Assembly (NCBI GenBank): GCA_033297075.1
Contig: MU858234.1
Location: forward strand, 1 to 64,000
Direction: 5' to 3'
From: Rhypophila decipiens
Taxonomy: Eukaryota > Ascomycota > Sordariomycetes > Sordariales > Naviculisporaceae
DNA length: 64,000 nt
The notes beneath the pieces were generated by a model, which saw only the letters and a list, made by a program, of their open reading frames with translations, was not told where the DNA came from and made no database searches. A program made the translations under genes and the position numbers. Positions 26,220 through 37,521 of the stretch are shown piece after piece; the first letter of the stretch is position 1; each line of letters begins with the position of its first letter.

Positions 26220-27886
26220 TCAGTCTATATCGAAAAACTCATGGTCGATCGCTCTCTGCGCCGGGATTCTCTCCGCCGGATCATATCGACACAGCAGGCG
26301 AACCAGGTCCCCCAGTAACACCACCTCGGCAGGCCAAATATCCAAGTACCTCGTGTCAATCGCAAATGGCCGGGCCAACATCTGCTCAAGGATCCCGTCG
26401 GGAGTATTTTGGTTGTCAATAACTCCGCCCCCGTCATAAAAAGTCATGACGAATAGTCCAGGGACAGCCGCGCCGCTGCCATCGAAGAAATCATCGCCTT
26501 CTGGCCAGAATTCCGACCAGAACGGCGGTATTCTTCGTATCTCGCCATGCAGCTCCGCTTCATTGAAGCTGCGTTGTGGGTCGAACCCAAGGAAGTACAC
26601 GACCATCGCGAGGAATTCATCCTGGCCGAGGTCGGGGTTAGGAGATTGGAAGAATTGTCTCTGGGTTCGGATGCAAACCAGGGTCCATCCCAAAGCCCAG
26701 AGGTCGCTTGTGTAGCCGACAAAGTCGGCAGGCCAATCATCCGTGGTCAGACCCAGGGCCAGCTCTGGCGGCTGAAACCGTCTATCGCCGCCTGGGAAAC
26801 CCCGTGGTGGGGAGGCGGCGAGGAAGGCCCTGCCGAAGCCTGTCACCGCGATTTCGTCCGAGATGTGAGCGGGATCCATGGGGTCACCGCTGAACAGACA
26901 GCCCGAGTTGTACGCGTGCACCAGGTATTTTGGCTGGTGCTCCAGGTTGGTTGCTGTCGGCAGGTGGCGCACCTCGACTTTTTTGGGTTGGTCGAACAGC
27001 CCTAGTACTTCGTCCTCGGATAGGCCGTCGAGATCTCTTAGTTTGACACCGATATTCGCAGGTCGGAAGTCTGTCAACAAGGTTAGTGTATGCTTAATCT
27101 TCGATTAGGGGGAGCCAAGGCTGAAATGAAAGTCAAGCGAACTAGCTTCTGGTAGGGGGAATAAGTGAAAAGACTGGGCTACTTACCACCGTGGCAGATT
27201 CCGTTATTGTGTAGGAAAGCCATCGCTTGGGTGACCTGATGGCACATCTTCCTCAGGACCCTTGGAGCCTCGTTATCTCGCGCTTGATCCCACTCGAGCC
27301 ACATCCCAGGGTCGAGGCAATGACCAAGGACCTCAAAGACCATGCACTGGTGGGCTCCGTTGGGGCCTTCCAAGACGAATTTATTCAGGGAAAAGGCAAT
27401 GTATTCCCCGCCCGGTGCGGCATGATCATCCAGGGCATCGAGGTGGAGCTCCATAAGCTTTTCGCGGTCGACCTCGGCCCTCACGATCTTGACGGCGACA
27501 TACTGTGACTGAGAGGCCTGATGGTCGCGGCACAGCCAGACTGTGTAGGCCGGGCTATTACTCAGTTTGACGATAACAGTGTACCTGTTAAGGTCATTGG
27601 GAGGTCCCAGGTTGTCGCCAATATGTGTTGGGTGGTATCCACCGGGTCTGTATTCGCTTAGAGGCTCGAGGCCATATTCGGGCTCGTAGCCAAATAGGTA
27701 GGTGTCGAAAGGGGTTGTTGGAGCGCGTTCGAGATCCTCAACAAGATAGTCGCCGTCCTGGTCGATGTCGCCGACCTGGCCGAAAGTCCCCTCGGCGTTT
27801 TCCTGGTACTCGACTATTCCGGGGAGTCGAGGGTTATTGTCTGGGTCGTAGTCGGCTGCGGTCCAGGTGGGGTCTCGCCATTCCAT
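26220..27886 (-). CDS. Protein-kinase-fold protein with altered DFG motif
   Basis: The exons are 27886-27187 and 27070-26220 (516 residues); the 116-nt intron splits the catalytic loop. The ATP-site lysine is in YVAVKIVRAE (K133). The catalytic loop reads ICHGDFRPANI (H232-G-D234), that is HGD in place of HRD with the Asp kept, as in fungal SRPK-like kinases. The DFG motif is replaced by GFG (311-313, AVTGFGRAF), so the Mg-binding Asp is missing. About 77 residues separate the two motifs, longer than in typical kinases. FQPPELALG stands for the APE motif, followed by SDLWALGWTL. The first 85 residues are acidic and probably disordered. It may be a weak kinase or a pseudokinase; the target is unknown. 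Confidence 0.82.
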
Positions 27887-28835
27887 TTTTTTTCGGACTG
27901 GAAATGACTGGTGGGATGTGCCTGAAGAGGGGGCAGAATATGAGGGAAGCTCAAGGTGTCGGGGACAGACTTGTGCGGTCAGGTTAATTCGGTGATGGAA
28001 TCAGGAGAGGAAGAGAGACTTGAGGGCCAGAAAGTTGAAAGGGAAAAATGGATTCCTGGAAAGTAGCGTGGTGATAAACGGTCCCAATACACCTGCACGT
28101 CCTGTGGTCCACGCTTTTCTGTGTTTCTGGGAATCAGATCACAGGTCGCCGGCAGTCTCTGCTGTCCCCTGAATGGGGCCGATCATGGAGGGGCCAAGCA
28201 AGCACAGAGCTTGGGCCGATAAATGACGGGGGGCAGAGAATCAGAACAATTGAAACAAATGTATCAGACGGGTACCTTTTACCCTTAATATTCTCATAGG
28301 TAATACTTAGTTATACCTAGAAGTCTTCGAGAATACTAAATCCAAGAAAACTCATGTACAACCTCGCCTTTAATTCCATTCTGTAAAGTCTCTTATATAA
28401 CTAGATAACGTTAATGAAATTATACTATTTAACTCTATACTAACTATATTTCTAAGGACTTGTGGGCTCTAGTATTATATCTAATTGTGGATTTTTCAAC
28501 CAAAGATTACTATATAAGCTAGTAAAAGCAACAAACACAAAAAGAACTTAGTTAAGAATAGTAACTATATAATAAGAAGAGAGTACTAGTATATCTTGAT
28601 TAGAGCCTTAAAAGTGTAACTAAGCCTTCTTAAATTACCTACATTCTTATTAAAATCATATATGCTGTTAATATATCGGGCGTATAGACTGAAGTTTTAA
28701 TTACCCCAGTACCCGTATAGGTATGCTACGTACATGTTTGGAAACGCGGCTCTTAGAATGGATTGCTCATGCCCCTCCCGCCTTACGGGGCTACCACTGC
28801 CCTCCCCCCTGACTAGATCCACCCTCCACATTGCC
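27887..28835. other. Spacer with AT-rich island (about 28270-28700)
   Basis: The first 350 bases hold the promoter of the kinase-like gene. From about 28270 to 28700 the sequence becomes strongly AT-rich, full of TA dinucleotides and stop codons in every frame. This is typical of a repeat destroyed by RIP or of an old transposon remnant. I cannot identify the original element. Confidence 0.6.
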
Positions 28836-29933
28836 TTAGCCACCCTGATGGACGGTATAGTAGGCTTGGATACCGCCCTCGATTGATTGGACAACGCCAA
28901 ACACGCACGTCAGGATCAAAACAAGAATGGCAACCCAGAACGTAAACCACTGAACACGCTTTCTCCGGTCAATCCACCACTGGCTCAACGAACTCGGCTC
29001 TGACTCATCGAAGGCTTGCTTCAGCATGACAATCCGATCATGCCAGTACTTGAAATTCTCAATCTGACGCTCGTGCGTATTGAGATGGCCAACCTGGATC
29101 AGCTTTGGATCGAGGTCACGAGACGTCCGGGATGCCACTTTCTGCGCATACCACGGCCTTGTTGCTGGATCCCACTTGGGAAACAAGAGCTTGAGGGTTT
29201 GGAGGGTCTCGTCGAGGAATTCCTGTGAGTACAGAGACTCGTCGCTTGCAGTTCAGAGCCGGTCAGCCATTGCATACTAAGTTGCCAAGGTGAAGTCACA
29301 GACAAACCTTTGCTGCCGAAGCAGAAACGAAGCATGGTGAAATACAGCCACCTGTTTGTCGTTGTTGGTCAGACGCAGGTGATCCGCCAGATTATCGGTC
29401 CACAAGATCTCGATGCCCGCAATCCTCTCGATGTTTGGCGCATTGAAAATAGTCCCCAGCTTTGCGCCCTCATGACCCAGCGCTGGGTTTACCGGGAAAC
29501 AACGGTCAATATGCTCCTTGATGGTTCCCTCGTTCCAATGGCATCCGGTCGGGGGGCTGATTAGAGGTGGCGCGTGGTCGAAAGAGCCAAGCTCGACCAT
29601 GAGAAGCAGTCGTCCAGCGAGGTCGATTGATCGGCCGTCCTGCTCGCTGTCTGGGGCCGTGGGACTCCTGGTGTCCAAGAATCGACATGATACCCGCTCT
29701 CGACGGACAAGACCCTTCAACAGCTCGGCAATTCGCAATATATCGTGGTGTGTCTTTACCGAGGTGAATCGACCGCTGTCATGGAGCGCCAGGATATCGC
29801 ATTGCTTGGCATAGTACTTGAAGTAGATGTCGAGGTCCGAAATGTTGCCAGTCGGGGTATTCCACAATGCTTTGGCCACGCTCCCCTTCACGGCCCAGTC
29901 CGGGACATTAGGGGTAATTGGCTTGTCCGTCAT
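28836..29933 (-). CDS. Fungal protein with one C-terminal membrane helix, unknown function
   Basis: The exons are 29933-29308 and 29244-28836 (344 residues), with a 63-nt intron in phase 2. The acceptor at 29245-29246 is preferred because it reads into SDESLYSQEFLDETLQ; another possible AG gives a wrong frame. The N-terminal 300 residues look globular and soluble (SVAKALWNTPTGNISDLDIYF, RIAGIEILWTDNLADHLRL). A basic stretch (DRRKRVQ) precedes one hydrophobic helix (WFTFWVAILVLILTCVFGVV, residues about 310-330), so this is a tail-anchored-like protein with the soluble part probably in the cytosol. The architecture recurs in filamentous fungi next to immunity-type genes, but I know of no established function. 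Confidence 0.78.
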
Positions 29934-30295
29934 GATGGTTACCGTTTCCTCGAAGAATACTTGCGTTGATGGAATGGCGGCTCACCGAGTATGGCAAGTC
30001 TAAGTGACGTTTGGGGTCCAGAATCAAACGAGGCTCCGACCCTCCATCACGATCTCGTGGCGTTTGACCGCATGCACCGCCCGGACTAGCGCGACGAGTT
30101 TCATGCAATCGAGGCAATAAATCACATCGCAACCACCCGCATCAGGTTTGAACTATCCTGATTCGTCCAAAGGTGGAACATCAGGTGGTCCTTCTCCCAC
30201 ACCAGTCTCATATCGGTCGGCGCGGGCTTCCTGTGCCATGAAACATCAGCAGAGGAATACGCCCACAGCAGCGCAGTATTTTCAGCTCCTAGAAG
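29934..30295. other. Divergent promoter region
   Basis: This 362-bp spacer separates two genes transcribed away from each other and must carry both promoters. I see no clear TATA box. Confidence 0.5.
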
Positions 30296-33207
30296 ATGGA
30301 GGGTTCCCATTTCATGGCGCGCACAATGACAGTTGTCATCAATGACGAGTCTGCTTCTCCATCAAACTCATGGCAGCGCAGTCTCCTGTTGCCCCCGAAC
30401 ACCGACACCCGATCTTGCGTGATAGCGTCGCTACCGCTGGTTGCCAACGAACCGATGGCATTTGCTCGTTTGTTCCCTCTATTTCACCACACGAACTGGC
30501 AAAACCCACGAGAATCAATTGGCGATCCCATCGGGCGTTTCCAAAATGGCCGATATCAGTGCTGGCACCCCAAGGGTCGCGCCCTCGAAACCTACATATT
30601 GCTCGCACCCGAACTCCACGAATACATTGCAACATGTCCGAAATCAGGCACCGTTATCGTGGAGATGTATATGATTGGACATCGAGAAGAAAGCGCGGCG
30701 CCGAGAGTCTTGGTTTGCTCCCCCGAGGAGAAAGTTCGGAAGACAATAAGGAAAATGGTCAAGAAGAGCAAGATATTAGATAGGTACCCTGGTTTTGGCC
30801 TGGGCGATGCCTCTTCTCTGCCCGATCGCAGAGTTCCGAGTGAAACAGCCAAGGAGGAAATCGACAAGATTCTTCCCCCGGATTGCGATATCAGCAGGGA
30901 CAAGGTGGTCTTGATTGAAGGAATGGAAGCGTCCGCAGGGAAATGGATCTACACCGTCAACAACGACGGCAGGTCATTGCGCGCTGCTGCTACTGCAGGC
31001 CCATTTGTCTTTATCAACGAAACGTGGTGCCAGCTGACGGTCTCACATCCCTTTTTTCCCTCGCAACCATGGGGCATCGACAAACCGGAAGACCCAGGGA
31101 CGATGGACGATGACTGCGACTTCGAGGGCATGAGTGACGTTGACGAGGAAGCGGACTTGGAGGCAACGGCACGCGCTAGTGTTAGCTCCTTTTCTATTGA
31201 CGAGGAGTCCTTTGTTGACGACTGGCGCTCCTCTCCGACAGAGGCAGACACTCAAGACGACTCGTACATCGACGGCGAAGAGAACTCCGACGCAGAGACA
31301 TGTGACACGGCATCTGGCTCTAGACCATCGACGCCCGGCAACTCTCTCCCGACAACGATTAGCGACTCAGTTGATGAAACAGAAGAGAGTAGGACACAAC
31401 ATCCGCCTGCCGCCGCGCAACAAAGAGACCTTAGCCTGTCACGGCTACAATACCTGGGCAAGCTGGGACTAGCGTCTGAGGAGTTTGAGGATTCATCAAA
31501 ATTTGACTATGCGCTGATCGTCATCAACAACGGCCAGATTCCACAGCTGACGGCGCCTCAGTACATCAATACCCAGCTCGTCATTGCCAAGTCATTTCCC
31601 GTCGTCGATATGGCCGAAGAGACAAGCCCTTGGGAGAAGTCTGTCAGAATGATAGGCCTGGAAAGCTTGGACGTGGTCACACTGATGCCCAGGGCTGGTC
31701 CTGTATCGTCGAGGTTGATACCCAGCCCTGCCTTTGTCAGGATGGCAGGGAAAACACACTTTCAAAAAGTGTATCCACTCACGTTGCTGGATGCCGCTGT
31801 ATCTGACGGGGACAGTGGCAGTCCCGTATTCGATGCGTCGGGGAAGTTTTGCGGCCATATTGTTTCTGGTAGCCAAGGCACCTCCCATGCGTACATCATA
31901 CCTGCCACGGATATCATGTCCGATCTCGAGAGTCATGTTTGGGGTAAGGTCTCTCTGCCGAATCTAGCGTCAATGCGTGTGTCAAAACCTATCGGCACGG
32001 CGGACTACTTCTCAAGGCCACTTGCGCCGGCTCCTCAAAGAACGCGGGCGAGGGCTGGACCGGCTGCTGCACAAAGCCCCATCGCCACGGAGCCTACCAA
32101 CACCCTGGATAGCGAGACCATGGAAGATGAGAGCACACCGAGGCCAAACGGAAATCATCCCGGGCCAACCGAGGGTGAAGTTTTGAACGATGCTGATACT
32201 CCAACTACGAGAGGTTATCCGGACACCAATAGAGGTAAGTTTCGGTGGCGCAAAGTAAATTCATGCTTGGACACATAGGCTAACCGTTATATAGGGAGCC
32301 TTCAAACGGAGATCGCCGAAATCAAAACCTGCGAAGCGTAGGTCCCTCCCATTTTCTTTCTCCCTCTATTGAGTCGCACTAATCTAACATGCCATGTTTC
32401 AGAGCACGGGAAACACCCACAGCGCGAGCGTTCCTCCCATCATTCCCGCACGATCCCGACCCTCGTGAAATCGGTGACAGTGGAATAGATCTTAGCCTCG
32501 TCGGGACTACAAAGGGCAGTGACAATCCACGAGAACAGCCTCGCCCGATCCTACCAGCACCACCTCCCCACACCCGGGATAAAGGGAATCCGGCCAATGT
32601 GGTACATGCAGTCCCCTTGGAAATGCGGCTGGTGCCTCCACCACACCTCCGGGCAAAGGTCGCACATAACCACAACCTCATCCCGCCAGCGTCCATCACA
32701 GCCACCCTAGGCCAGGCAACACTCCGACTCATGAACTCTCTGGCCCTTTCCACGACAGACCAACCTCTCGTCCCAGCCGGCCTCACAGTCGTCGTGGCCG
32801 AAGAAGAGTTATGCGACGACCTGGTGATGAGTAGGAATGAAAGTGATATTGTGACAAGCATCCAGTTATCCTCCTCTATGCTAGACGGCAAACGGAAAAG
32901 AGGGCGAAGGACTGAGACCTTGGCTAAAGAGTGGAGCGCTCTTGTCTTGCGTTCATCGCTCCGGCAGGATGCCCGAGAGAAGAAGCAAGATCGCACACGG
33001 GCGCTAAATGCTGACGCTCCTGCTGTCGAAGAACCAGATAATCATCATCTTCTTCATCCTCATATTCATAGTCATGGGCACGGAGTGAGAGACAAGTTCC
33101 GGTCTATGACTACCAAGATGGGTCGGCATAGTAGTCCGGGCCGCCAACGAGGAGAGATTCAAATGGGCGAGGCTGGGTTTAATCAGGATCTGGGAGTGGT
33201 GGAATAA
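30296..33207 (+). CDS. Large protein with trypsin-like GDSGSP site and disordered acidic linker
   Basis: The exons are 30296-32234, 32295-32337 (a 43-nt micro-exon) and 32403-33207, together 928 residues in one frame. The alternative start at 30305 or 30317 would shorten it slightly. Residues 1-250 form an unknown domain (FHHTNWQNPRESIGDPIG, CWHPKGRALETYILL). Residues about 265-375 are acidic and Ser-rich. Residues about 385-545 resemble a chymotrypsin-fold protease: FDYALI (D404) could be the catalytic Asp strand and DGDSGSPVFD (S507) the nucleophile loop, followed by GHIVSG. I do not see a TAAHC-like His motif before D404, so catalysis is unproven. The C-terminal 280 residues are Pro/Arg-rich with a His-rich patch. 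Confidence 0.8.
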
Positions 33208-33713
33208 GTCGTGTAGCTCTTGGTAATTGCATGTTCTATATGATTATGAGGCGTTGAGCGGACGGATACGACAGGGTGGTCTGTCGAGGACTTGATTTGT
33301 TTTGAGCTTGCTATCCACGGCCGTGAATTATTATCAGGCTATCAGCCAGCTCTTAGAATGTCCTGCTTACCCACTTGACGTTAGATGTCACATTTCTTAA
33401 TTTTCTTTCTTTCCGTTGCCCTGCTTTCCGGAGTGTGGGCGATCCGTTAGGCACCCCAATGTTGTTCCACAGATCTTCGCGTGGCGCAATTGGGGCATTG
33501 TTAAGCAGGTGCAGGTGTACTGGATATAATGGCAGTTACCACCGACACAGCCACTTCTGTGGCAGGAATACCCACCTGCTTCAGGTTAAGTCGCATATTG
33601 TAGTGCTTGAAATCATAAACAGATCGGTATTTCCTTTCGTTCTTTTATTTTGTCCTCAATTTTGGTTCGCTACGTGGTCTCTTTCCAGGAGGAAGTTAGG
33701 AACGAAGGCCAGG
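33208..33713. other. Spacer upstream of the ankyrin pseudogene
   Basis: No gene seen. It is slightly AT-rich with T-rich tracts and would have held the promoter of the following decayed gene. Confidence 0.5.
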
Positions 33714-36700
33714 ATGGCAGAACTTGGGATTGCGGCAGCTGCGGCCCAGTTCTTGGACCACAGCATCAAGCTCGTCTTCAAACTGAGTTGGTTTTGTTCC
33801 GAAGTCAGGTCCACCCCTGAAAAACTGCACGCCCTTCAAGCTGAAGTCTCCCAGCAAACGTCTCTAGCTCAGAACTTGCTCAGCAACCTCGGCAGCTCGT
33901 CGTCTTCTACCCCGGGAATTGGCGACCTCCACCAAATTGTTCAAGACTATACTGGTTTGCTTACCTGTATTTCCGAAACACTCGATAAGTTTTCCAAAAA
34001 CATGAATGATGGCCACTTCCGACGGGGATGGAACACAGTCCGCGCCATCCGCAGCAAGGAAGAGATCCAACAACTCTGTACTCGGCTGAACGACAACAGG
34101 GACCTGCTCTGCGTATGGCTTGGTTATTTGAACCTGTGAGAGACCGACAAGTGACCCACACAAGAAAATAATTAGCAGATTACTGATGAAAACAACAACA
34201 GACTCACCACCACACAAGTCCATGACATCGTCAGCCAAAGCCGCACAATTGTCGAGGGACATCTCTCGGTATTGCAACAGATTGCAGCGAGCTCTTCACA
34301 AATTGAGCATTTCCTAGGCCAGATGCAGCTTGTCGTAGCGGAAATACGTGAAATATCCGGTCGCAATTCCGCAGTCCAACACAGAACTCGACGCGGTGGG
34401 TGCGATTCATAATGGGATGGATAACCTCTCGAGCGAGTGGCAAGACGTGGGGCAACCGGTATGGCTCTTTACTCGGGCAGTTTTGACTATGCAATTATTC
34501 TAATATCCCGCGCATTCTCAGATTGACACATTCAGGTCTCTTCTGGAAGAAATCCCACGCCCTGTCAGGGTGATATCCCAAGCCGCATCCCAGCCTCAGC
34601 CACCAAACGAGAGCCTCATATCCGACACTTCTTCCTATCTGCGTCAGACTTGCAACAACATCAAATTGTCTTTGGAGACGGTTAACGGAGATTTTGACGT
34701 GCCTCCTGGAGGTTCTTTGGAAGGCTGCCTCTGCCGTGGAGTAAGCCAGACATCTATCGTGGAGCCGCTTTCCCTTCTTCGTTTCCGATGGGTCTTCAAG
34801 CATTACCATTACCGGCATTGTCCCAGGTTCAGCGACTCGGAAAGGAGTCTGGAGCTTTTGGTACGAATTGCGCCACCTGCATGGCTGTTACGCCAAACGA
34901 TCAACCTCACCATCAACGTCAGAAATTGGCACGCCTTACGAGGATTCTCGATATCACCCAGCATGAAGGGCGGCAGTCGGGTAGTGAACGCTGAGGTGTC
35001 TCCTTCTTTCCGAGCAATTTCGGCATGCCGAGAACAGCTCAACGAAACCGACTTCCAAGAATCCGCTGCATGTCTAGGGGACTTGCTTGCGACGCCGAAG
35101 GATCTGTTTCAGAGCCGACAAGGCTCACCTTTGGACGAAGATGTTCAGGGCAGCACAATTCTATACGTACGTCTACCGTCTAGCTTGTTACAACATCACT
35201 CGCTAATTCCACACTCAGGAGGTCCTGTGGTTCTACGTCAGACATGCTGCACTTGCTCCACATAGCTCTACCAGCAACCCACCTGACGAGTACCTAGCAC
35301 TTGTACGGTTTCTTCTGGACCACGGTGCGAATCCCAACGTTCTCTGCAATAGATCAGCATCGGATTGGTCCTGGGACAAACCGACAATGGATTCCGGAAC
35401 GAGCCTCGACATGTTCGCCGCTAGCCTTGAGAAATCCATCACCATTAGAATAGGCGAAATTGGGCTGATTCAATCAGCATACAAGGGAGACATCGGGAAT
35501 AGGCTATATCAAACGTTTGTCGATACCGGTGCAGAGTTTTCGAGACCCATCATGCCGATTGAGGAGATTCACCCGGTGTTCTATCGCAGATTGTTCAAGG
35601 AGGAGCTGGTGCAGTACCAAGTCTTTCCTGAACAACTTGACCGTAAGGCTTGTGCCAGATACTTCACGGATCACAAGAGAGAAATTTCGCTAACCCCTAC
35701 ATCATAATGTCTAGTCTCGGATCGGAGCCCCTTAGTAGCCTCGATTTCGTCACGAAACGAAAACGACTTTTCCCGCCTGCTCCAGCAACGTCATATCGAC
35801 CACGCGTCCTCAATAAATGGCTTGACAGCTACCCACTTCGCAGTTGTTTAGCCCCGGGCACTGGAGAGACTCATATAAGCCGGGGCAGATATAGATGTCG
35901 TTGACTTTTATTGCCGGAGCCCAATCCAGGTCGCCGTCGCGGTTGGGGAAGCCGAGTACGTTTCCCTGCTCCTCGCAACAGATTGTTCAATATCCACGCC
36001 GAGTAATACACTAACCCTGCTTCAAGAAGCATGGGAACTGGACCTCAGCGGGGAAGGCTCAGCAAGCGGGAATCACATTGCGAACGATGTTGTGAAGGCC
36101 CTTGGTAAACGCCACAGACGCCTGGTCAACTTTGCGCTGGCTTGCTTACCAGAATCTTCGCCATGGAGGCTGGAATTGGACCGTGATAATTTTAAGGAGA
36201 GCTTGGCGCCAGGGATCATCAAAGAGCTGACCTCTGTGGGGGTTGATGTTCCTCGTCCTTTGCAGCTGGATGGCGGCAGTGTGTACAATGGCGCTCCTCA
36301 CTCGGCGAAAATCCACCTCACACCAACCGTTGCACAAGCGCTCTGGAACACCGGGTTCCGCCAAGTTGACGTCGATGCCAATTCTTCTCTGTGCCCGATG
36401 CTACGATGTTGGTACATGGCGAACTTCGTCATGGCCTTGTGGTTTCAGAGCAAGGGGGTTCCAATCACGACCCGAGACAGGGCCAGTGGGCGAAGTGGAT
36501 TGCATTATTACCTCGAAGGCCTCTGTTGCAAAGGCGTCGATCCACGGGGAAGGAGGTCTGAGAGAGTTCGCGGTGCCGAGCAGCTCATTGAGCAAATCCT
36601 CGACGACGACGCCGCGTATCACGACAATTGCTCATGTCTCTGCTCGCCGGATGGCTGCACGCCGTTGTCAAGGTTGCCGAGGCTTACCCGCAGAACGAGA

Positions 36701-37102
36701 TTGGACGCCTCTGGGGCTATTACCGCGCCAGGACTTGTCGAGATGGATAGCGTCTATCAGGCCTGGTTAGACCTTGTGGGACCGGAGAAAAGTGCACAAG
36801 GATGTTTAGCTTTTGTCAAGGAGATTCTGAGAGCTGTGGCTTTTGAAGAGCTCGAAGGCGTACATGCTTGTTGTATCACCGTTCGTGGCATAGACCGGAC
36901 CAGAGAGATTCGAGACATGTCTGGCGTACGAGACGAGTGGGACGAGGATGAGAGGGCCGAGTTTGCTGATAAGCTGGGTCGCGCGGTTTATGAATATGGG
37001 ATAAACTTGGAGGCGTGCTGCTGCCCAAGGGAGGGAAAGCTTTTGTGTATGTTGTCGGGGACTGAGGAATGGCGATGTGATTCAGTCGCTGAAGTACCAT
37101 GA
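33714..37102 (+). pseudogene. Decayed NLR-like/ankyrin gene with fungal N-terminal death-fold-like domain
   Basis: The reconstructed exons are 33714-34135, 34202-34458, 34522-35166 and 35219-37102. Exon 1 (MAELGIAAAAAQFLDHSIKL) matches the N-terminal domain found on fungal STAND/NLR and ankyrin proteins. Exon 3 carries the region LVRIAPPAWLL before ankyrin-like repeats (ALVRFLLDHGANPN; THFAVV; AGADIDVVD; SPIQVAVAVGEAEYVSLLLA). Two kinds of damage are visible. A one-base frame change lies near 34375-34400 in exon 2. Three in-frame stops lie at 35705-35707 (TAA), 35849-35851 (TAG) and 35876-35878 (TAA), inside an otherwise continuous frame that runs to 37102. The last two interrupt clear ankyrin sequence. 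All three stops can arise from single C-to-T (or G-to-A) changes, consistent with light RIP. Confidence 0.8.
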
Positions 37103-37521
37103 GACGAAGATGGTAGTCAAATGGTGTCCTGCAAAACTGGGTGGCTCCTCGTCTCAGGCTCCCAGGGCGGGGCTCTTTTCGTTCAATTCGATTGTAGCCC
37201 AATCCATGCTATATAAGCACAAGCTTGGACCATTCTTTCACAGCGATGGGAATAACAGACACATCCGATGGGCCCGTTGGCCTAATGGTGTGAATAACCT
37301 GTTTTGTTTTGCGCTAGAATGTCTGATTGTGTCTTTACTCTTTGTATCTCATCTACAAGCAATACACCTTAGATTCATCCTCACAGTGATCCCGTCAACA
37401 TCTAGGCCACTACGGCCAAGGCAAAACAGAGAACCAATCTAAACCCTCGACAGCCCCGTCCGCAAAAACTACTCCCAGCATTCCCGAACCTTCCACCGGC
37501 ACCATCGACCCCATCATCACG
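37103..37521. other. Spacer between convergent genes
   Basis: No gene seen. It holds the 3' ends of the ankyrin pseudogene and the acid phosphatase gene. Confidence 0.5.
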
